From NCBI GenBank assembly GCA_013286765.1, contig JABDFB010000001.1:1-64000 (forward strand): a stretch of DNA of 64,000 nt. Direction: 5' to 3'. Positions within the stretch are counted from its first letter, which is position 1; every line of letters starts with the position of its first letter. Below the pieces are notes generated by a model. That model made no database searches, had not been told where the DNA came from, and worked only from the letters and a program-made list of their open reading frames with translations. The stretch is from Deltaproteobacteria bacterium (GTDB taxonomy: Bacteria; Bdellovibrionota; UBA1018). Positions 17,350-27,462 of the stretch are shown piece by piece. The translations under genes and the position numbers were made by a program.

Positions 17350-18180
17350 TTAGTATTTTGGATACACGGTTAGAATAAAGAACTTAGTAAGAAAAAAATC
17401 GCTAATCATAATGAATATACTGGATGTCACTACTATCCACGTTGTTGACTCTCCGACTCCTTGAGTTCCCCCTTCAGTATTGAGACCTTTCCAGCAAGCT
17501 GCTACCGAGACAAAAAAAGCAAAGACAGTGGTTTTCGCCATTCCTGTAAACAAATCATATGATCTTAGGGTTTCAATAGCCTTTGCTATAAAATATTCAT
17601 TACCAATCGAGAGTTCTTTCATGCTTACAGCCATGGCACCACAAAGGCCGATATAGTCTGCAAATAATGTAAGAATCGGAAATGCAACCAGGCACGCAAT
17701 AACTCTTGGAATAACTAATCGTTTTATTGGGCTTGTCCCGAGGGCCCTGATCGCGTCGATTTGTTGAGTTACCTTCATGGACCCGATTTCTGAAGCTATT
17801 CCAGAACCTACGCGTCCAGCCACCAGGAGACTCGTAAAAACGGGACCCATTTCTCGAAGAATAGTTAATGCTACTACTTTGGGTACATAGAGTTTGCCGC
17901 CAAATCGCGCCAAACCATAGCCAAATTGCAAAGCCATCACGGAGCCGGTGGCCAGGGCAGTTACGCTAACCAAAAGAATCGATCGTACGCCAATGAAGAG
18001 AATTTGTTCAATAGTTAGTCTGAAATAGTAGGGTGGGTAGAAAATTTCTCGAAGAATCTGGAAACTGAGAAGACCAAATCCGCCCGCAAATCGAATTGTC
18101 GCGAGAATATGGAATCCTAATCGCGCTGCTAATTTCTCCGATAATTGGGGAATGACCCTGTTAAGACTGCTTGTAGTCAT
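17350..18180 (-). CDS. mlaE: MlaE-family lipid ABC transporter permease
   Basis: 276 aa polytopic permease. Family motifs are LVSVTALATGSVMALQFGYGLARFGG, the conserved EMGPVFTSLLVAGRVGSGIASEIGSMKVTQQIDAIRALGTSP segment, and RVIACLVAFPILTLFADYIGLCGAM. It is the first gene of the mlaEFD operon and lies 68 bp downstream of a lipoprotein gene on the same strand, which may belong to the transcript. No mlaA, mlaB or mlaC is present in this window. Confidence 0.95.
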   Translation of the reverse strand: MTTSSLNRVIPQLSEKLAARLGFHILATIRFAGGFGLLSFQILREIFYPPYYFRLTIEQILFIGVRSILLVSVTALATGSVMALQFGYGLARFGGKLYVPKVVALTILREMGPVFTSLLVAGRVGSGIASEIGSMKVTQQIDAIRALGTSPIKRLVIPRVIACLVAFPILTLFADYIGLCGAMAVSMKELSIGNEYFIAKAIETLRSYDLFTGMAKTTVFAFFVSVAACWKGLNTEGGTQGVGESTTWIVVTSSIFIMISDFFLTKFFILTVYPKY

Positions 18181-18248
18181 GAGCTCATAGTATCACTTAT
18201 CTTTTGAAAGTCAGGTTAATCTCAATCACGTGATCAGAGTCTGGTCGT

Positions 18249-18806
18249 TCATTTAAATCGTATCGAATCGACAAACGTCGAGAAATCCGAATCGTGCTTT
18301 GCAAAGTTCTCCGATCGGGCGACATAGATCAAATCGTAGACGCACGCTTCTTCCTGAAATACGACAGTTCGAATCTTTAGGCTATCACGATTTTCTTTGC
18401 TTTCGACGGTTGTCTCCAGCGACGGAGAACCTTGTATGATGATTTTTCTTTCATTTTCGGGACCCAAATTATCAAATCCCAAGAGAAGTTCGGCAGTAAG
18501 ATCCCTGAGGGATCTTGGTTTCTCACGATTGAGCTTGCCGCACGAAGAATTCAGAGAAATGATGGAGCCCGTCGAATTAGACTGATAAGTGATATCCGTA
18601 CTTTCCAAAGCACTTGAGTCTGAAGAACTCTGCCCTTTTCGTTTCCAATCCGGATTTATCTTCGACAAATCAGCAATGGTATACGACTTCGATTTTTCGT
18701 AGGTAGGCCTCACGTTACCGACAATAAGGCTACAGCTACTCTGTAGGAGACAGAGTATTGCCACGGAAGTCATTATGAGAGATTGCCACTTCGTACCCAG
18801 TTTCAT
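18249..18806 (-). CDS. Putative lipoprotein upstream of mlaE
   Basis: About 185 aa from ATG 18806, with a signal peptide ending in lipobox LQSSC (Cys 25). The open frame to 18959 adds an implausible leader and is ignored. The mature part is Ser-rich, then has a charged globular region (SLRDLTAELLLGFDNLGPENERKIIIQG) with beta-like patterns and a C-terminal YDLIYVARSENF segment. The family is not recognised. Its position directly before mlaE suggests an envelope role, by context only. Confidence 0.7.
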   Translation of the reverse strand: MKLGTKWQSLIMTSVAILCLLQSSCSLIVGNVRPTYEKSKSYTIADLSKINPDWKRKGQSSSDSSALESTDITYQSNSTGSIISLNSSCGKLNREKPRSLRDLTAELLLGFDNLGPENERKIIIQGSPSLETTVESKENRDSLKIRTVVFQEEACVYDLIYVARSENFAKHDSDFSTFVDSIRFK

Positions 18807-18966
18807 ATCTTTTAATATTAATAATTCTAAATCTGTCTGATGACAATGATCGAATGCCGCTAATAGCGATATAGAGATGACGCCACTGGTGATTTTAACC
18901 CCCGGTGCCAGAATAGTTTGCGCAAATGAATTGGTAAGGTACCGACAACATGGTAGCAAGCAAGTT

Positions 18967-19923
18967 ATGAAAATTCCCTCTCAAATCATGGTATCCGTTC
19001 TTCTCTTTCAACTGATCCTAGCCCCGATTGGTTTATCGAAAGCTCAGGCGTATTCCGTCCAAGAATCAGAACCCTTTGAAAAACCTGTTCTCAAGATCGA
19101 TCGGAAACCTGTTCGTAATCGAGCTGAGAGGTCGCTCCGCACAGGTACCGATCGCTCTGGCACACCTGAAAAGACTCCTAAAGTCACCATAATGGTTGAG
19201 TCTCTTAAGAGACTTATTGCGGACTTAGAAAACAAAGCATGGGAATTTTATAATTCTGAGAAGACTCAAATCCATGGAAATGATCTTCTCGAACAGATTC
19301 CAGATTTTACTCTTTCTGTCCCGGAATCTAAACATTTGACTGAACGTCTTGAAATTTTGGTTCGTTTTGAACAGGATGGTTTGCGCAATCCTCCCCTTTC
19401 AAGGGGAGGTGAGCAAACCTATGAAGTCGACACTTCTTTACCTGGAAGAATCTCCCAACTTCAGTCGGGAGTTCTTCAAAATTCGGGAACGAATCGAAAA
19501 TCGGGCGAGATTATCTTGGAAACAGCGGGTATTCGAAAGAAATTTTCAACTCGGATTTCCAGACAGACTTTCATTTCATTCATGAGGGAAATGGAATCTG
19601 AAATTCTCGGTGCAAACCCACATTGGGCGCGCTCCAAAGCCTCCGAAAATGCGAGTTTGGAACTGGAATCTGAAGTCGGTGTGAGTTTAACTATGGCCGC
19701 AACCATCGGTATAGGAATCATAAATTTAATTACTCCGCCGGCCACATCAACCAGTATTGGCCAGGATGATGAGTCGGATTGGAAATCGTCCATATTAGAA
19801 GGATCGGGTGCAGTAATCACAGCTGTTTATGCGGTTGGAGTCGCGTTTATTGCCCGACATGTTATGAACACGGAGGCAGCTAGATTGATCGCTGACTTGG
19901 ATCGCTTGCCCAGCACACGGTAG
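18967..19923 (+). CDS. Exported protein of unknown function with an in-frame palindromic repeat
   Basis: 318 aa from ATG 18967, with a signal peptide (MVSVLLFQLILAPIGLSKAQA). The frame is open further upstream to 18877, but the signal peptide fixes the start. The mature part begins with a charged region, then residues about 134-172 are encoded by the twin-hairpin repeat copy B (PPLSRGGEQTYEVDTSLPGR). A charged segment follows, then two weakly hydrophobic stretches (VSLTMAATIGIGIINLITPP and GAVITAVYAVGVAFIARHV). The family is unknown. A 2-base insertion and a 1-base deletion relative to copy A keep the frame open, which argues that the gene is expressed and under selection. Confidence 0.65.
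   Translation: MKIPSQIMVSVLLFQLILAPIGLSKAQAYSVQESEPFEKPVLKIDRKPVRNRAERSLRTGTDRSGTPEKTPKVTIMVESLKRLIADLENKAWEFYNSEKTQIHGNDLLEQIPDFTLSVPESKHLTERLEILVRFEQDGLRNPPLSRGGEQTYEVDTSLPGRISQLQSGVLQNSGTNRKSGEIILETAGIRKKFSTRISRQTFISFMREMESEILGANPHWARSKASENASLELESEVGVSLTMAATIGIGIINLITPPATSTSIGQDDESDWKSSILEGSGAVITAVYAVGVAFIARHVMNTEAARLIADLDRLPSTR
19367..19482 (+). repeat. Twin-hairpin palindromic repeat, copy B, inside a coding region
   Basis: Second copy of the element at 2750-2864, in the opposite genomic orientation. The two copies share TTGAACAGGATGGTTTG, the AAGGGGAGGTGAGCAAACC arm, the linker ATGAARTCGACACTTCTTTA and the second hairpin. Copy B has a 2-base insertion in the first left arm and a 1-base loss in the second right arm. 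Its middle is translated in the same frame as the open frame through copy A. No target-site duplication is obvious. Confidence 0.88.
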
Positions 19924-20262
19924 TCTATGAATCATGATATTTTCGATGATAGAATGCCTTCAATGGCGTCAATGGTCCGTCGCAGGTGTTGCGATTTCTG
20001 ACTGCTGGACGCCGTTTTACAGGGTTTCTAGAGCGAACTCTACCTACTGAAGACTTTATCTAGTACAGGATTACCTAGCGTGATTATTGAGCTATATATT
20101 CAAAATGACTTCTAACAGGGAAGTTTCTTCTTGCCTGGCATCAGGTTTGCTTACTCTCCTAGAGAAGCAGGATGCTTGCTAGTTGGTTTGGTCCCTTTGG
20201 ACCCGCCCAATTTGGTTAGGTTGTTGATGTTTGGCCAGGTTGGCCAGGTTAACCAGGAAGTG
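19924..20262. other. Intergenic stretch with no supported gene
   Basis: 339 bp between the exported protein and the TPR protein. A frame is open from 20131 into the TPR gene, but no signal peptide results. A short imperfect repetition of GGCCAGGTT occurs at about 20233-20250. No promoter or RNA is recognised. Confidence 0.5.
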
Positions 20263-23112
20263 ATGACCAAAATACATCGGATCGTATTTTTGACTTTTAT
20301 TCCCATTTTTTGTGGTTTTAACAAACTCGGTGCCATCCACTTAGAATCATTTAAAACTCACGGCCGATTCTTATTTCAAATCGACCAGGCTACTCCTGTC
20401 GAATGGAAGAGTGATTTCAAAGGCTTTAAATTAATTTTTAAAGGAATATCCGTATCAGATTTGGGAGCTGGATTAGGAAGCGAGGAACAGTGGAAAACAC
20501 AGGTTGAGCACCTGACTGATCCGAGATTAAAATCTATAAAAATTAAAGAAAAAGTTAACTCCGTAGAATTGAGTGGAAGTTGGAAATTTCCACAAGGAAA
20601 GTGGGCCTACGCGAAACCTGAAATGGAGGTTTTTCAATATAGGCAAGACCACCCCGATCGATATGTAGTAGATTTTTGGTATAAAGAAGGTCCATCTGTA
20701 GAACAAGCCTTACGGCGAAAAAATCAAACGGAATTAGTATCTATTTCAAATAGAATTAGAGAACATGCCAAGGCCATCGACTTTTTTAAGAAAAAGAGAT
20801 TAGAACAGGAAGCGGAGCTTATTGACCCTAAGCGATTTTGTGAACGGCCACTCGATGAAAAATATGATGTCATACTACGGTTTAATCCCGTACACGATAA
20901 GTTTGATTTTAGTAAGTGGCTACCAACTAATGTACCAGACAAAAACTATGAATATAAGATCCCAACAGAAAATGATAAACAATCTCAGTATGTCCGGCTG
21001 GCCTATCATTTGTATTCTAAGGACGATCCAGCCCTGACTTTGAGAGCCATTGAGTTCTATGAACAGGAATTTCGCCATAACTTAAAGTACCAGCTTGAGA
21101 TGAAATTTTTGAAGAGCAGCGCTCTAGTTCGTCTGGGCTATACCAGGGAGGCCGAATCGCTTTTGCGTGGAATAATGGTTGATTCACCTGGTTCAGAAGA
21201 GGCGCTACGCGCAGCACTTTACCTTGTCTCGAAATACATGGCAAAGTCCTTAAACCTCCAGATTTTGAGTACCTTTATGTGGTTATCCGAACACTATCAA
21301 AATCACTCTTTGGTTTGGGTATTTCACCTCGGAGCAGCCGAAGCGATGTATGATCTAGGTCAGACTGAACGAGCTGGAAAAGAATATCGTTGGTTAATAG
21401 AAAACTCTCCAGATCCCGGGATTAAAGCAGAGGCATCCCGGCGTATTGGTGATCTTTATTTGAACCGGTTCCAATATGAACAGGCATTGGCATCCTATCA
21501 TCAAAGTGAGAAGTATTTTCCAGACCAAATACACAAAGACCCTGCATATTATCTAAACGTTGGTGAGACACTTTTTCATCTCAAAGACTACAAACAAGCG
21601 AGCGAATATTTTAAAAACTATTTAGACAAAAGCTTTGCGCATAAATCAGGCTGGCGCGCCACCTTCCGACTTGCCGAAATTACTGCGATTGATGGAATTT
21701 CGGAAAAAGATCCATCTCAGATACCAAATAAAGCTCAAGAAAATGCAAGGGTTTTGTACTACGAAACGGTAAACCGATTCCCATATAGCCTTGGCGCTAC
21801 ACTCGCCAGAATGAGGCTATTTCCGTGCCCAGATTACGGAAAAGTCAGTTTCGAATCACAGCAGAGATTCTATGGCGAAGATGCTGAAGCAATTTCTGAT
21901 TCGGGTGAACTCTCCCCAGTAGGACTTCCTGAATTCAAATCAATTACCCATCTTCGGTCTGTCATTAGCCTAGGAACTAAAGATCAAGTGGTCTATCTAG
22001 CGCTGTCGGATTCGAAAATAATTAAAATGGACAATTTCAAGAGCCAATTTAACTTCATTGCTCATAGTTTCACCAAAATGCATATTGAAGCTCTTTTAGA
22101 GAATAAAAGTGTTATTGAAGCTCTCCGGTTTTATGACAACATTGCCCCAAAACTTCCTAAAACAGATGAAACGATCGATATTAGCTATTTACTAAAGTTG
22201 GCGGAAGCTGCTACCAATATGGGCTTCTATCGAGTCGGTCTTGCATTAATTCAAGAATATGACTCAAAAAAGCTTGCCCATGTGGAAATTGATTTAGATC
22301 TTTCTCATCGAGCTTTTCTAGAGGCAAAATTGATCTGGGCTTTAAATGGATTGGCTATACCGACCGTATCGTCAAATGCACCTGTCGCACCAGCGGCATC
22401 CGCTACACCGGTTGTACCAAATACTGGCTCCGGGACTGTTTCTAGTACGCCGACGCTTGCACCGGGCCAATGGGTACAAGATATTCGTAGCCTCTTGGCA
22501 AATGTTAAAGATGGACTTCCAGACACTCTGGGCAAAGAAATCCTTCTGGGAATGCTGAACGAAAAAGAAAAAAAATTCCATGAAGCGATTATGCATGCGT
22601 CGCGAGCCCAGCTGATGAATCGCACACCTGCTATGGATGCGTGGCTGGCAAGAATTTATGAAGAGTCCAATGACATTCAAGGCGCTGCCTCAGTATTTAA
22701 GCAGGCGCAAAAAGAACAGAGTAAATCTTCGAGCAACACATCGATAGAGCAAAGTCTAGCGGCTAGTTTAGGTATCCCGAGCGATCCTACTAAAGTTGAA
22801 ATGGTATCGATCGAGGGCGAGCTTCTATCTAAACTGGGTAAATCAGATCAGGCAGAAGAACTTTACAAAGAAGCGTCTCAGGAATTTAAAGACAATAAGC
22901 GATTTCAATTCTACTTGGCTAAAACCCTCCTCGAAACACACAATCGCCTCAAGAGAAATCGCGCAAAAGAAATACTAGAAGATCTGTCCCAAATAAAGTT
23001 TCCCGACAACGATCCCAATCTATTTTGGAAAGAGATGGCTCAGTCTACACTCGCCAATTTAAAAATTGAACAGACTATAAATAATGATGCCAAGGAGGGT
23101 AATCATGATTGA
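20263..23112 (+). CDS. Large exported TPR-repeat protein
   Basis: About 949 aa from ATG 20263 (AGGAAG just upstream), which gives an N-terminal hydrophobic segment ([21 protein letters not shown]) consistent with a signal peptide or anchor. The N-terminal 200 residues look beta-rich and are followed by a charged helix. From about residue 230 to the end there are many TPR-like helical pairs ([57 protein letters not shown]), broken by a Pro/Ala/Thr linker near residue 715. The 3' end overlaps the sigma54 activator start by 8 bp. Related large TPR proteins precede flagellar activators in some delta-type genomes. A motility scaffold or regulatory role is inferred from linkage. Confidence 0.75.
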   Translation: MTKIHRIVFLTFIPIFCGFNKLGAIHLESFKTHGRFLFQIDQATPVEWKSDFKGFKLIFKGISVSDLGAGLGSEEQWKTQVEHLTDPRLKSIKIKEKVNSVELSGSWKFPQGKWAYAKPEMEVFQYRQDHPDRYVVDFWYKEGPSVEQALRRKNQTELVSISNRIREHAKAIDFFKKKRLEQEAELIDPKRFCERPLDEKYDVILRFNPVHDKFDFSKWLPTNVPDKNYEYKIPTENDKQSQYVRLAYHLYSKDDPALTLRAIEFYEQEFRHNLKYQLEMKFLKSSALVRLGYTREAESLLRGIMVDSPGSEEALRAALYLVSKYMAKSLNLQILSTFMWLSEHYQNHSLVWVFHLGAAEAMYDLGQTERAGKEYRWLIENSPDPGIKAEASRRIGDLYLNRFQYEQALASYHQSEKYFPDQIHKDPAYYLNVGETLFHLKDYKQASEYFKNYLDKSFAHKSGWRATFRLAEITAIDGISEKDPSQIPNKAQENARVLYYETVNRFPYSLGATLARMRLFPCPDYGKVSFESQQRFYGEDAEAISDSGELSPVGLPEFKSITHLRSVISLGTKDQVVYLALSDSKIIKMDNFKSQFNFIAHSFTKMHIEALLENKSVIEALRFYDNIAPKLPKTDETIDISYLLKLAEAATNMGFYRVGLALIQEYDSKKLAHVEIDLDLSHRAFLEAKLIWALNGLAIPTVSSNAPVAPAASATPVVPNTGSGTVSSTPTLAPGQWVQDIRSLLANVKDGLPDTLGKEILLGMLNEKEKKFHEAIMHASRAQLMNRTPAMDAWLARIYEESNDIQGAASVFKQAQKEQSKSSSNTSIEQSLAASLGIPSDPTKVEMVSIEGELLSKLGKSDQAEELYKEASQEFKDNKRFQFYLAKTLLETHNRLKRNRAKEILEDLSQIKFPDNDPNLFWKEMAQSTLANLKIEQTINNDAKEGNHD

Positions 23113-24061
23113 AATCATTACTACAGATCGAAAGATGCTGGAAATCATACAGCTCGCTAAAACTGTAGCTCAAAGCAAAGCCACCATTCTAATTCAGGGG
23201 GAAAGTGGTACTGGAAAAGAACTGATTGCTAGCTTAGTGCACGATAGCAGTTCCCGCTCCGCGAAACCATTTGTTGCTATTAACTGCGCCGCCATTCCAG
23301 AAAACTTACTGGAATCCGAGCTTTTCGGGTATGAGAGAGGATCATTTACAGGGGCAATCAGCAGCAAAGCTGGAAAATTCGAATTAGCAAACGGAGGTAC
23401 ACTTCTATTAGATGAAATTTCAGAAATGGATCTTCGCCTTCAAGCAAAACTACTCAGAGTAATTCAGGAGTGCGAAGTGGATCGAATCGGGGGCAGAAAA
23501 CCGATCGCCGTAGATGTTCGAATTATTGCCACCACCAACAGAAATCTCTCAGATTGTGTCAAAAAAGGCAGTTTTAGAGAGGATCTCTTCTATAGACTAA
23601 ACGTTGTTAATCTAACCCTTCCACCACTTCGTGAGCGTATTGGCGATGTTTCCAAACTGTCAAATGCCTTCATGAAAAAGTATTCTGATATTAACAACAA
23701 AGCAATAACTGAGTTCACCCAAGATGCTCTAGGTCTTTTGGAAGCCTACCACTGGCCAGGAAACATTCGTGAACTCGAAAACGTTATCGAAAGAGCAGTC
23801 ATTACGACTCAAAACGGTGCCATCTCTGCGCGTGAGATTCATATTTCTCATAGCTCCCATTTGAGCGCTGACTCTGCCGCTCTGGCCGAAAAGAACTGGA
23901 CTCCAGGGCGCACCCTAGAACAGATCGAAAAGAAAATTATTTTGGAAGCTCTTGAGTATCACCATGGTAACAGAACACATACTGCTAAAGCTCTGGGAAT
24001 ATCCATTCGCACGCTAAGAAATAAAATCGCTGAGTTTAGAAAAGAAGGACTGGAAGTTTAG
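23105..24061 (+). CDS. Sigma54 activator of flagellar genes, FlrC/FlgR-like, receiver-less
   Basis: 318 aa. Start ATG 23105 has a strong site (AAGGAGGG) inside the preceding TPR gene, so the two are coupled. The AAA+ domain starts at once: Walker A GESGTGKE at 32-39, sigma54 loop GSFTGA at 79-84 (serine where alanine is usual), Walker [26 protein letters not shown], and the C-terminal helix-turn-helix ([23 protein letters not shown]) typical of FlrC/FlgR. It lies 365 bp before flgB, so it very likely activates the flagellar operon from a sigma54 promoter. No receiver domain is present; how it senses assembly state is unknown. Confidence 0.88.
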   Translation: MIEIITTDRKMLEIIQLAKTVAQSKATILIQGESGTGKELIASLVHDSSSRSAKPFVAINCAAIPENLLESELFGYERGSFTGAISSKAGKFELANGGTLLLDEISEMDLRLQAKLLRVIQECEVDRIGGRKPIAVDVRIIATTNRNLSDCVKKGSFREDLFYRLNVVNLTLPPLRERIGDVSKLSNAFMKKYSDINNKAITEFTQDALGLLEAYHWPGNIRELENVIERAVITTQNGAISAREIHISHSSHLSADSAALAEKNWTPGRTLEQIEKKIILEALEYHHGNRTHTAKALGISIRTLRNKIAEFRKEGLEV

Positions 24062-24289
24062 AATTTTGGAGTCCTCGTCAGTTTAAGTGATTTAATACGT
24101 GACATCCATATCTGGCCCTAGTCCCAGTACGGCCCATCCGTCATCGAATTTTTTAATTTAAGGAAGCGCTACTCTGCACAGCAGAGTTAGCGGGTCTACG
24201 TGGGATAACTTTCCAAGAGATTGATTCATCCGCTCCTCTCCGCCACTCTAATACTAACGGTATCCGATGACTTTGTTTTTTGGGAGTGC

Positions 24290-24325
24290 TAGGAAATTTA
24301 TTCCCAAATGGGAAGTTTATTCCTA
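24290..24325. promoter_or_regulatory. Nested dyad upstream of the flagellar operon
   Basis: TTCCCAAATGGGAA (24301-24314) is a perfect dyad, flanked at equal distance by TAGGAA (24290-24295) and TTCCTA (24320-24325). It lies about 85 bp before the proposed sigma54 promoter, the right distance for an activator's upstream binding site. It may be the site of the adjacent activator; that is inference. The rest of the 365-bp gap shows no gene. Confidence 0.4.
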
Positions 24326-24397
24326 TGGTTTCCATGTAGGAAAAATAAAGCGAGATAAAAAATGCCTAGATATTGTGTAGTTAAAAAATAGTCATAT

Positions 24398-24413
24398 CGG
24401 CATAAAACTTGAA
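24398..24413 (+). promoter_or_regulatory. Putative sigma54 promoter of the flagellar operon
   Basis: CGGCAT, five bases, then TTGAA matches the TGGCAC-N5-TTGCA pattern except at the first T, the sixth C and the -12 C. It lies immediately upstream of flgB and behind a sigma54-activator gene. A start about 12 bases downstream would fall at about 24424, three bases before the flgB ATG. Confidence 0.4.
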
Positions 24414-24426
24414 TACCTTTAACCTA

Positions 24427-24843
24427 ATGGCAGATTACGGTTTTGATCCGATCATTGGAGCCTTAAATACTTCGCTGAATCTTAGGCAGGCGAACCAAAA
24501 TGTAATCAGCTCTAATATCGCAAATGCAGACACACCGGGCTACAAAACAAAGAAGATGGAGTTCGAATCCTCACTCCGTGATGCTTTGGGGGTAGGTGAT
24601 CGTCTTCCAACAAACGATACCAACCCAAGACATATTATACATCATACCACTGATCCGACGGATCCGGAAATTTATGAAGATCCGAATGATGTGGTGTCTT
24701 TGGACGGCAATACGGTGGACAGGTCTGCTGAAATGGCCAAATTGGCAGAGAACCAGCTTCTTTATGATGCGTCTGTAGAAATGCTGAAGAAGAAACTGGG
24801 CATGTTGAAATATGCTGTGACAGAAGGCGGAGGTAATAGGTAA
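24427..24843 (+). CDS. flgB: Flagellar basal-body rod protein FlgB
   Basis: 138 aa, normal for this proximal rod protein. The rod N-terminal motif LNLRQANQNVISSNIANADTPGYK is present, and the C-terminal helix is NQLLYDASVEMLKKKLGMLKYAV. ATG 24427 is preferred; an upstream TTG at 24409 lies inside the putative promoter. No Shine-Dalgarno precedes either start. First gene of the flagellar operon; its stop overlaps the flgC start (TAATG). Confidence 0.95.
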   Translation: MADYGFDPIIGALNTSLNLRQANQNVISSNIANADTPGYKTKKMEFESSLRDALGVGDRLPTNDTNPRHIIHHTTDPTDPEIYEDPNDVVSLDGNTVDRSAEMAKLAENQLLYDASVEMLKKKLGMLKYAVTEGGGNR

Positions 24844-25280
24844 TGGATCTATTTTCATCAATGCGGGTGAGTGCATCAGGGTTGGATGCGCAAACAAAGC
24901 GCATGAACACAATCTCCAGTAACATAGCTAACGCTGAAACTACGCGTGGAGTGGACGGTGGACCGTATAAGCGAAAAGATCCCATTGTAGAGGCACAAAC
25001 AGACAGAGAAAGTTTTGGAGAAATTCTTCAAAATCAACTCGATGAGAATGTTCAGGGAGTACAGGTTGTCGATATTCAAGAAGATCCAAGGCCGCCACGT
25101 ATGGTCTATAACCCTAATCATCCCGATGCAAATGCCGAGGGCTATGTCGCTATGCCAAATGTAAATCCCGTTGAAGAAATGGCGAATATGATTAGCGCCC
25201 AGCGCTCATACGAAGCCAATGTGACGGCGTTGGGAGCCGCCAAGGGAATGGCGCAAAAAGCGCTTGAAATTGGTAGATAA
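24843..25280 (+). CDS. flgC: Flagellar basal-body rod protein FlgC
   Basis: 145 aa. The N-terminal rod motif is DAQTKRMNTISSNIANAETTRG. A central YVAMPNVNPVEEMANMISAQRSYEANV is the diagnostic FlgC C-terminal helix. It forms the proximal rod with FlgB and FliE. The start shares one base with the flgB stop and is preceded by GGCGGAGG. Confidence 0.95.
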   Translation: MDLFSSMRVSASGLDAQTKRMNTISSNIANAETTRGVDGGPYKRKDPIVEAQTDRESFGEILQNQLDENVQGVQVVDIQEDPRPPRMVYNPNHPDANAEGYVAMPNVNPVEEMANMISAQRSYEANVTALGAAKGMAQKALEIGR

Positions 25281-25316
25281 GTAGACAAGGAATTAAATAA
25301 AATCGGAAAAATATAG

Positions 25317-25715
25317 ATGGCGAATTTAACTATAGGACAAATAAACGATGTCGTTTCAGGGCTTCGAGAATCCATGAAGCCGAATTCTAATTATTCGTTT
25401 CCTCAAGACATGCAGCAAATTTCTCCAGACTTTCCAGTATCTCCTGACAAGGGAGCGATTGATACCAACGCGCCAGATGCCGCAAGTAAAGATGGGAAAA
25501 CATTTTCACAAATACTAAACGATTCCTTTAAACAGGTAAATGAATTGCAAAATCAGGCGGATACGGCCGTTAAGGAATTGGTGGCCGGTCGAACCAAAAA
25601 TATTCATGAAACAATGCTAACCTTGGAACGCGCAGATACGTCGCTTAAGCTCATGATGCAAGTTAGAAATAAAATTCTGGATGCATATAGAGAAATTATG
25701 CGTATGCAGGTGTAG
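25317..25715 (+). CDS. fliE: Flagellar hook-basal body protein FliE
   Basis: 132 aa, slightly longer than usual because of an N-terminal extension of about 50 residues. The family C-terminal region is present (FSQILNDSFKQVNELQNQAD, TKNIHETMLTLERADTSLKLMMQVRNKILDAYREIMRMQV). FliE joins the MS ring to the rod and is an early export substrate. It is the third gene of the operon. Confidence 0.94.
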   Translation: MANLTIGQINDVVSGLRESMKPNSNYSFPQDMQQISPDFPVSPDKGAIDTNAPDAASKDGKTFSQILNDSFKQVNELQNQADTAVKELVAGRTKNIHETMLTLERADTSLKLMMQVRNKILDAYREIMRMQV

Positions 25716-25750
25716 TTAGTTAGTAGAACGCCGGAGGAGAGAAAAGAAAA

Positions 25751-27445
25751 GTGGAAGAGTATTTAAGAAAAGTAGCTACACAAATCAGGGATTTCTTTAA
25801 ATCTCTCTCTTTGGGGAAGAAAGTAGCGAGCGCTCTCCTTACTTTCGGAATTGTATGCGTTACCGTCGTGCTATTTACGTGGGCGGGTCGAACCTCGTAT
25901 GTCCCTTTAATGTCAAACTTGAATGCCGAAGATTCAACGAATATTATCAGAGTCCTTCGAGACAAACATATACCCTTTAAGGTAGACCCAACCGGCAAAA
26001 ATGTTTCTATCCCTTCTGAAAATCTTTATGATCTACGACTGGAACTTGCAGCAATGGGTTTGCCTCAAACTAGTGTTGTTGGTTATGAGATATTTGACAA
26101 GCAATCCATTGGTACCACCAGTTTTGTACAGAAGCTGAATCAAAAACGTGCCCAGGAAGGCGAATTAATGCGAACGATTAACACTATCAAGGGTGTGCGG
26201 CGATCGCGTGTGCATTTAGCAACCCCTCCGAAAAGCACATTTGTAGATGACCAAAAAAAATCAACAGCATCTGTTGTGTTAGACCTTGAACCAGGAGTTG
26301 TTCTTTCAGATAAGCAGATCTACGGAATTGGTAACTTGGTTGCTAGAGCGGTCGAAGGTCTAGAAATTACGGACGTATTAGTTATGAACTCCGAAGGCAA
26401 AGTGCTGTCCAAAAATACAGCTGATCCTTTGGGTGCCGCAACTCTCTCGCAACTAGAATATCAAGAAAAACTCGAGAAAGATCTCGAACACCGAGTTGAG
26501 GTCATGCTCAATCATGTGGTTGGCGACGGACACATCGTAGCAAAAGTCAGTGCTGATCTTGATTTCGCTCGTATTAATGAAACACAAACATTATATGATA
26601 GCGATAATGCCGCCGTCGTATCAGTTGAAAAAAGAAATGATAGCATGAACGGGTCTAGACCAGGCCCATACGGAACCCCTGGAAGCAATTCTAACACACC
26701 TGGACAAACGACACACTCGGGCGATGTAAAAACAGAAACGAACAAAAGCAACGAAGTGACCAATTACGAAGTTCCTCAGACGGTCCGAAAAACTACGCAC
26801 TCTATTGGAAATATTAAGCGTCTATCCGTAGCGGTAGTGGTCGATGGCAAAAGCGTTAAATCGACGGACAAAGACGGCAAGGTTGTTACAAAGACGGAAA
26901 GCTGGCCTCCTGAGAAGTTGAAGGAGTTTGAGGATATTACTGCCAGTGCTGTTGGTCTTGATCGAAAACGTGGAGACACCATTGAGATTAGGAATATCGA
27001 ATTTACCCATGAAGATCTCGAAGAGGCCCAACGTTACTTAGCTGAGAAGGAGCGCCGAAGTTACATTCAGAATATCGTTCTGTATGCGGTTGTCGGGATT
27101 GCCATCTGTTTATTCTTCTTGTTTGTCGTAAGACCATTTATTAAATGGATCACTGAAAATACGATCGATAGCGTCGATACATTCTTGCCTCAGACCATTG
27201 AAGAATTGGAACGTATTCAAAAGACTACAAGTCTTCCGATTTTGGAAGAGGTGGTCCCTGTCTTACCTGAGAACGTAGACCCTGCGAAGGTCGAGGGTGA
27301 GATGATTAAAGAGAAAATTATTACCTTGGTCGAAGCGAATCCTCATAAAGCTGCCTTAATTCTCCGAGACTGGTTGCATGGGGAGAGAAAGAGAAGTGTT
27401 GATAAGAAGGACGCAGCGAGAGGGGAAAAGGCAGCCCGTGCATAG
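25751..27445 (+). CDS. fliF: Flagellar MS-ring protein FliF
   Basis: 564 aa, normal length, starting with GTG behind GGAGGAGAG. Two membrane helices frame the periplasmic part (VASALLTFGIVCVTVVLFTWAG and NIVLYAVVGIAICLFFLFVV). Between them are the ring-building motifs (YVPLMSNLNAEDSTNIIRVL, RSRVHLATPPKSTF) and a Gly/Ser/Thr/Asn-rich linker near residue 300. The C-terminal cytoplasmic tail binds FliG. Confidence 0.96.
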   Translation: MEEYLRKVATQIRDFFKSLSLGKKVASALLTFGIVCVTVVLFTWAGRTSYVPLMSNLNAEDSTNIIRVLRDKHIPFKVDPTGKNVSIPSENLYDLRLELAAMGLPQTSVVGYEIFDKQSIGTTSFVQKLNQKRAQEGELMRTINTIKGVRRSRVHLATPPKSTFVDDQKKSTASVVLDLEPGVVLSDKQIYGIGNLVARAVEGLEITDVLVMNSEGKVLSKNTADPLGAATLSQLEYQEKLEKDLEHRVEVMLNHVVGDGHIVAKVSADLDFARINETQTLYDSDNAAVVSVEKRNDSMNGSRPGPYGTPGSNSNTPGQTTHSGDVKTETNKSNEVTNYEVPQTVRKTTHSIGNIKRLSVAVVVDGKSVKSTDKDGKVVTKTESWPPEKLKEFEDITASAVGLDRKRGDTIEIRNIEFTHEDLEEAQRYLAEKERRSYIQNIVLYAVVGIAICLFFLFVVRPFIKWITENTIDSVDTFLPQTIEELERIQKTTSLPILEEVVPVLPENVDPAKVEGEMIKEKIITLVEANPHKAALILRDWLHGERKRSVDKKDAARGEKAARA

Positions 27446-27462
27446 GACAGGATGTGTGAAAT

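Noticed and set aside
20233..20250. Tandem GGCCAGGTT units
   Set aside because: Only about two copies; too short to be a meaningful repeat or operator without other support.
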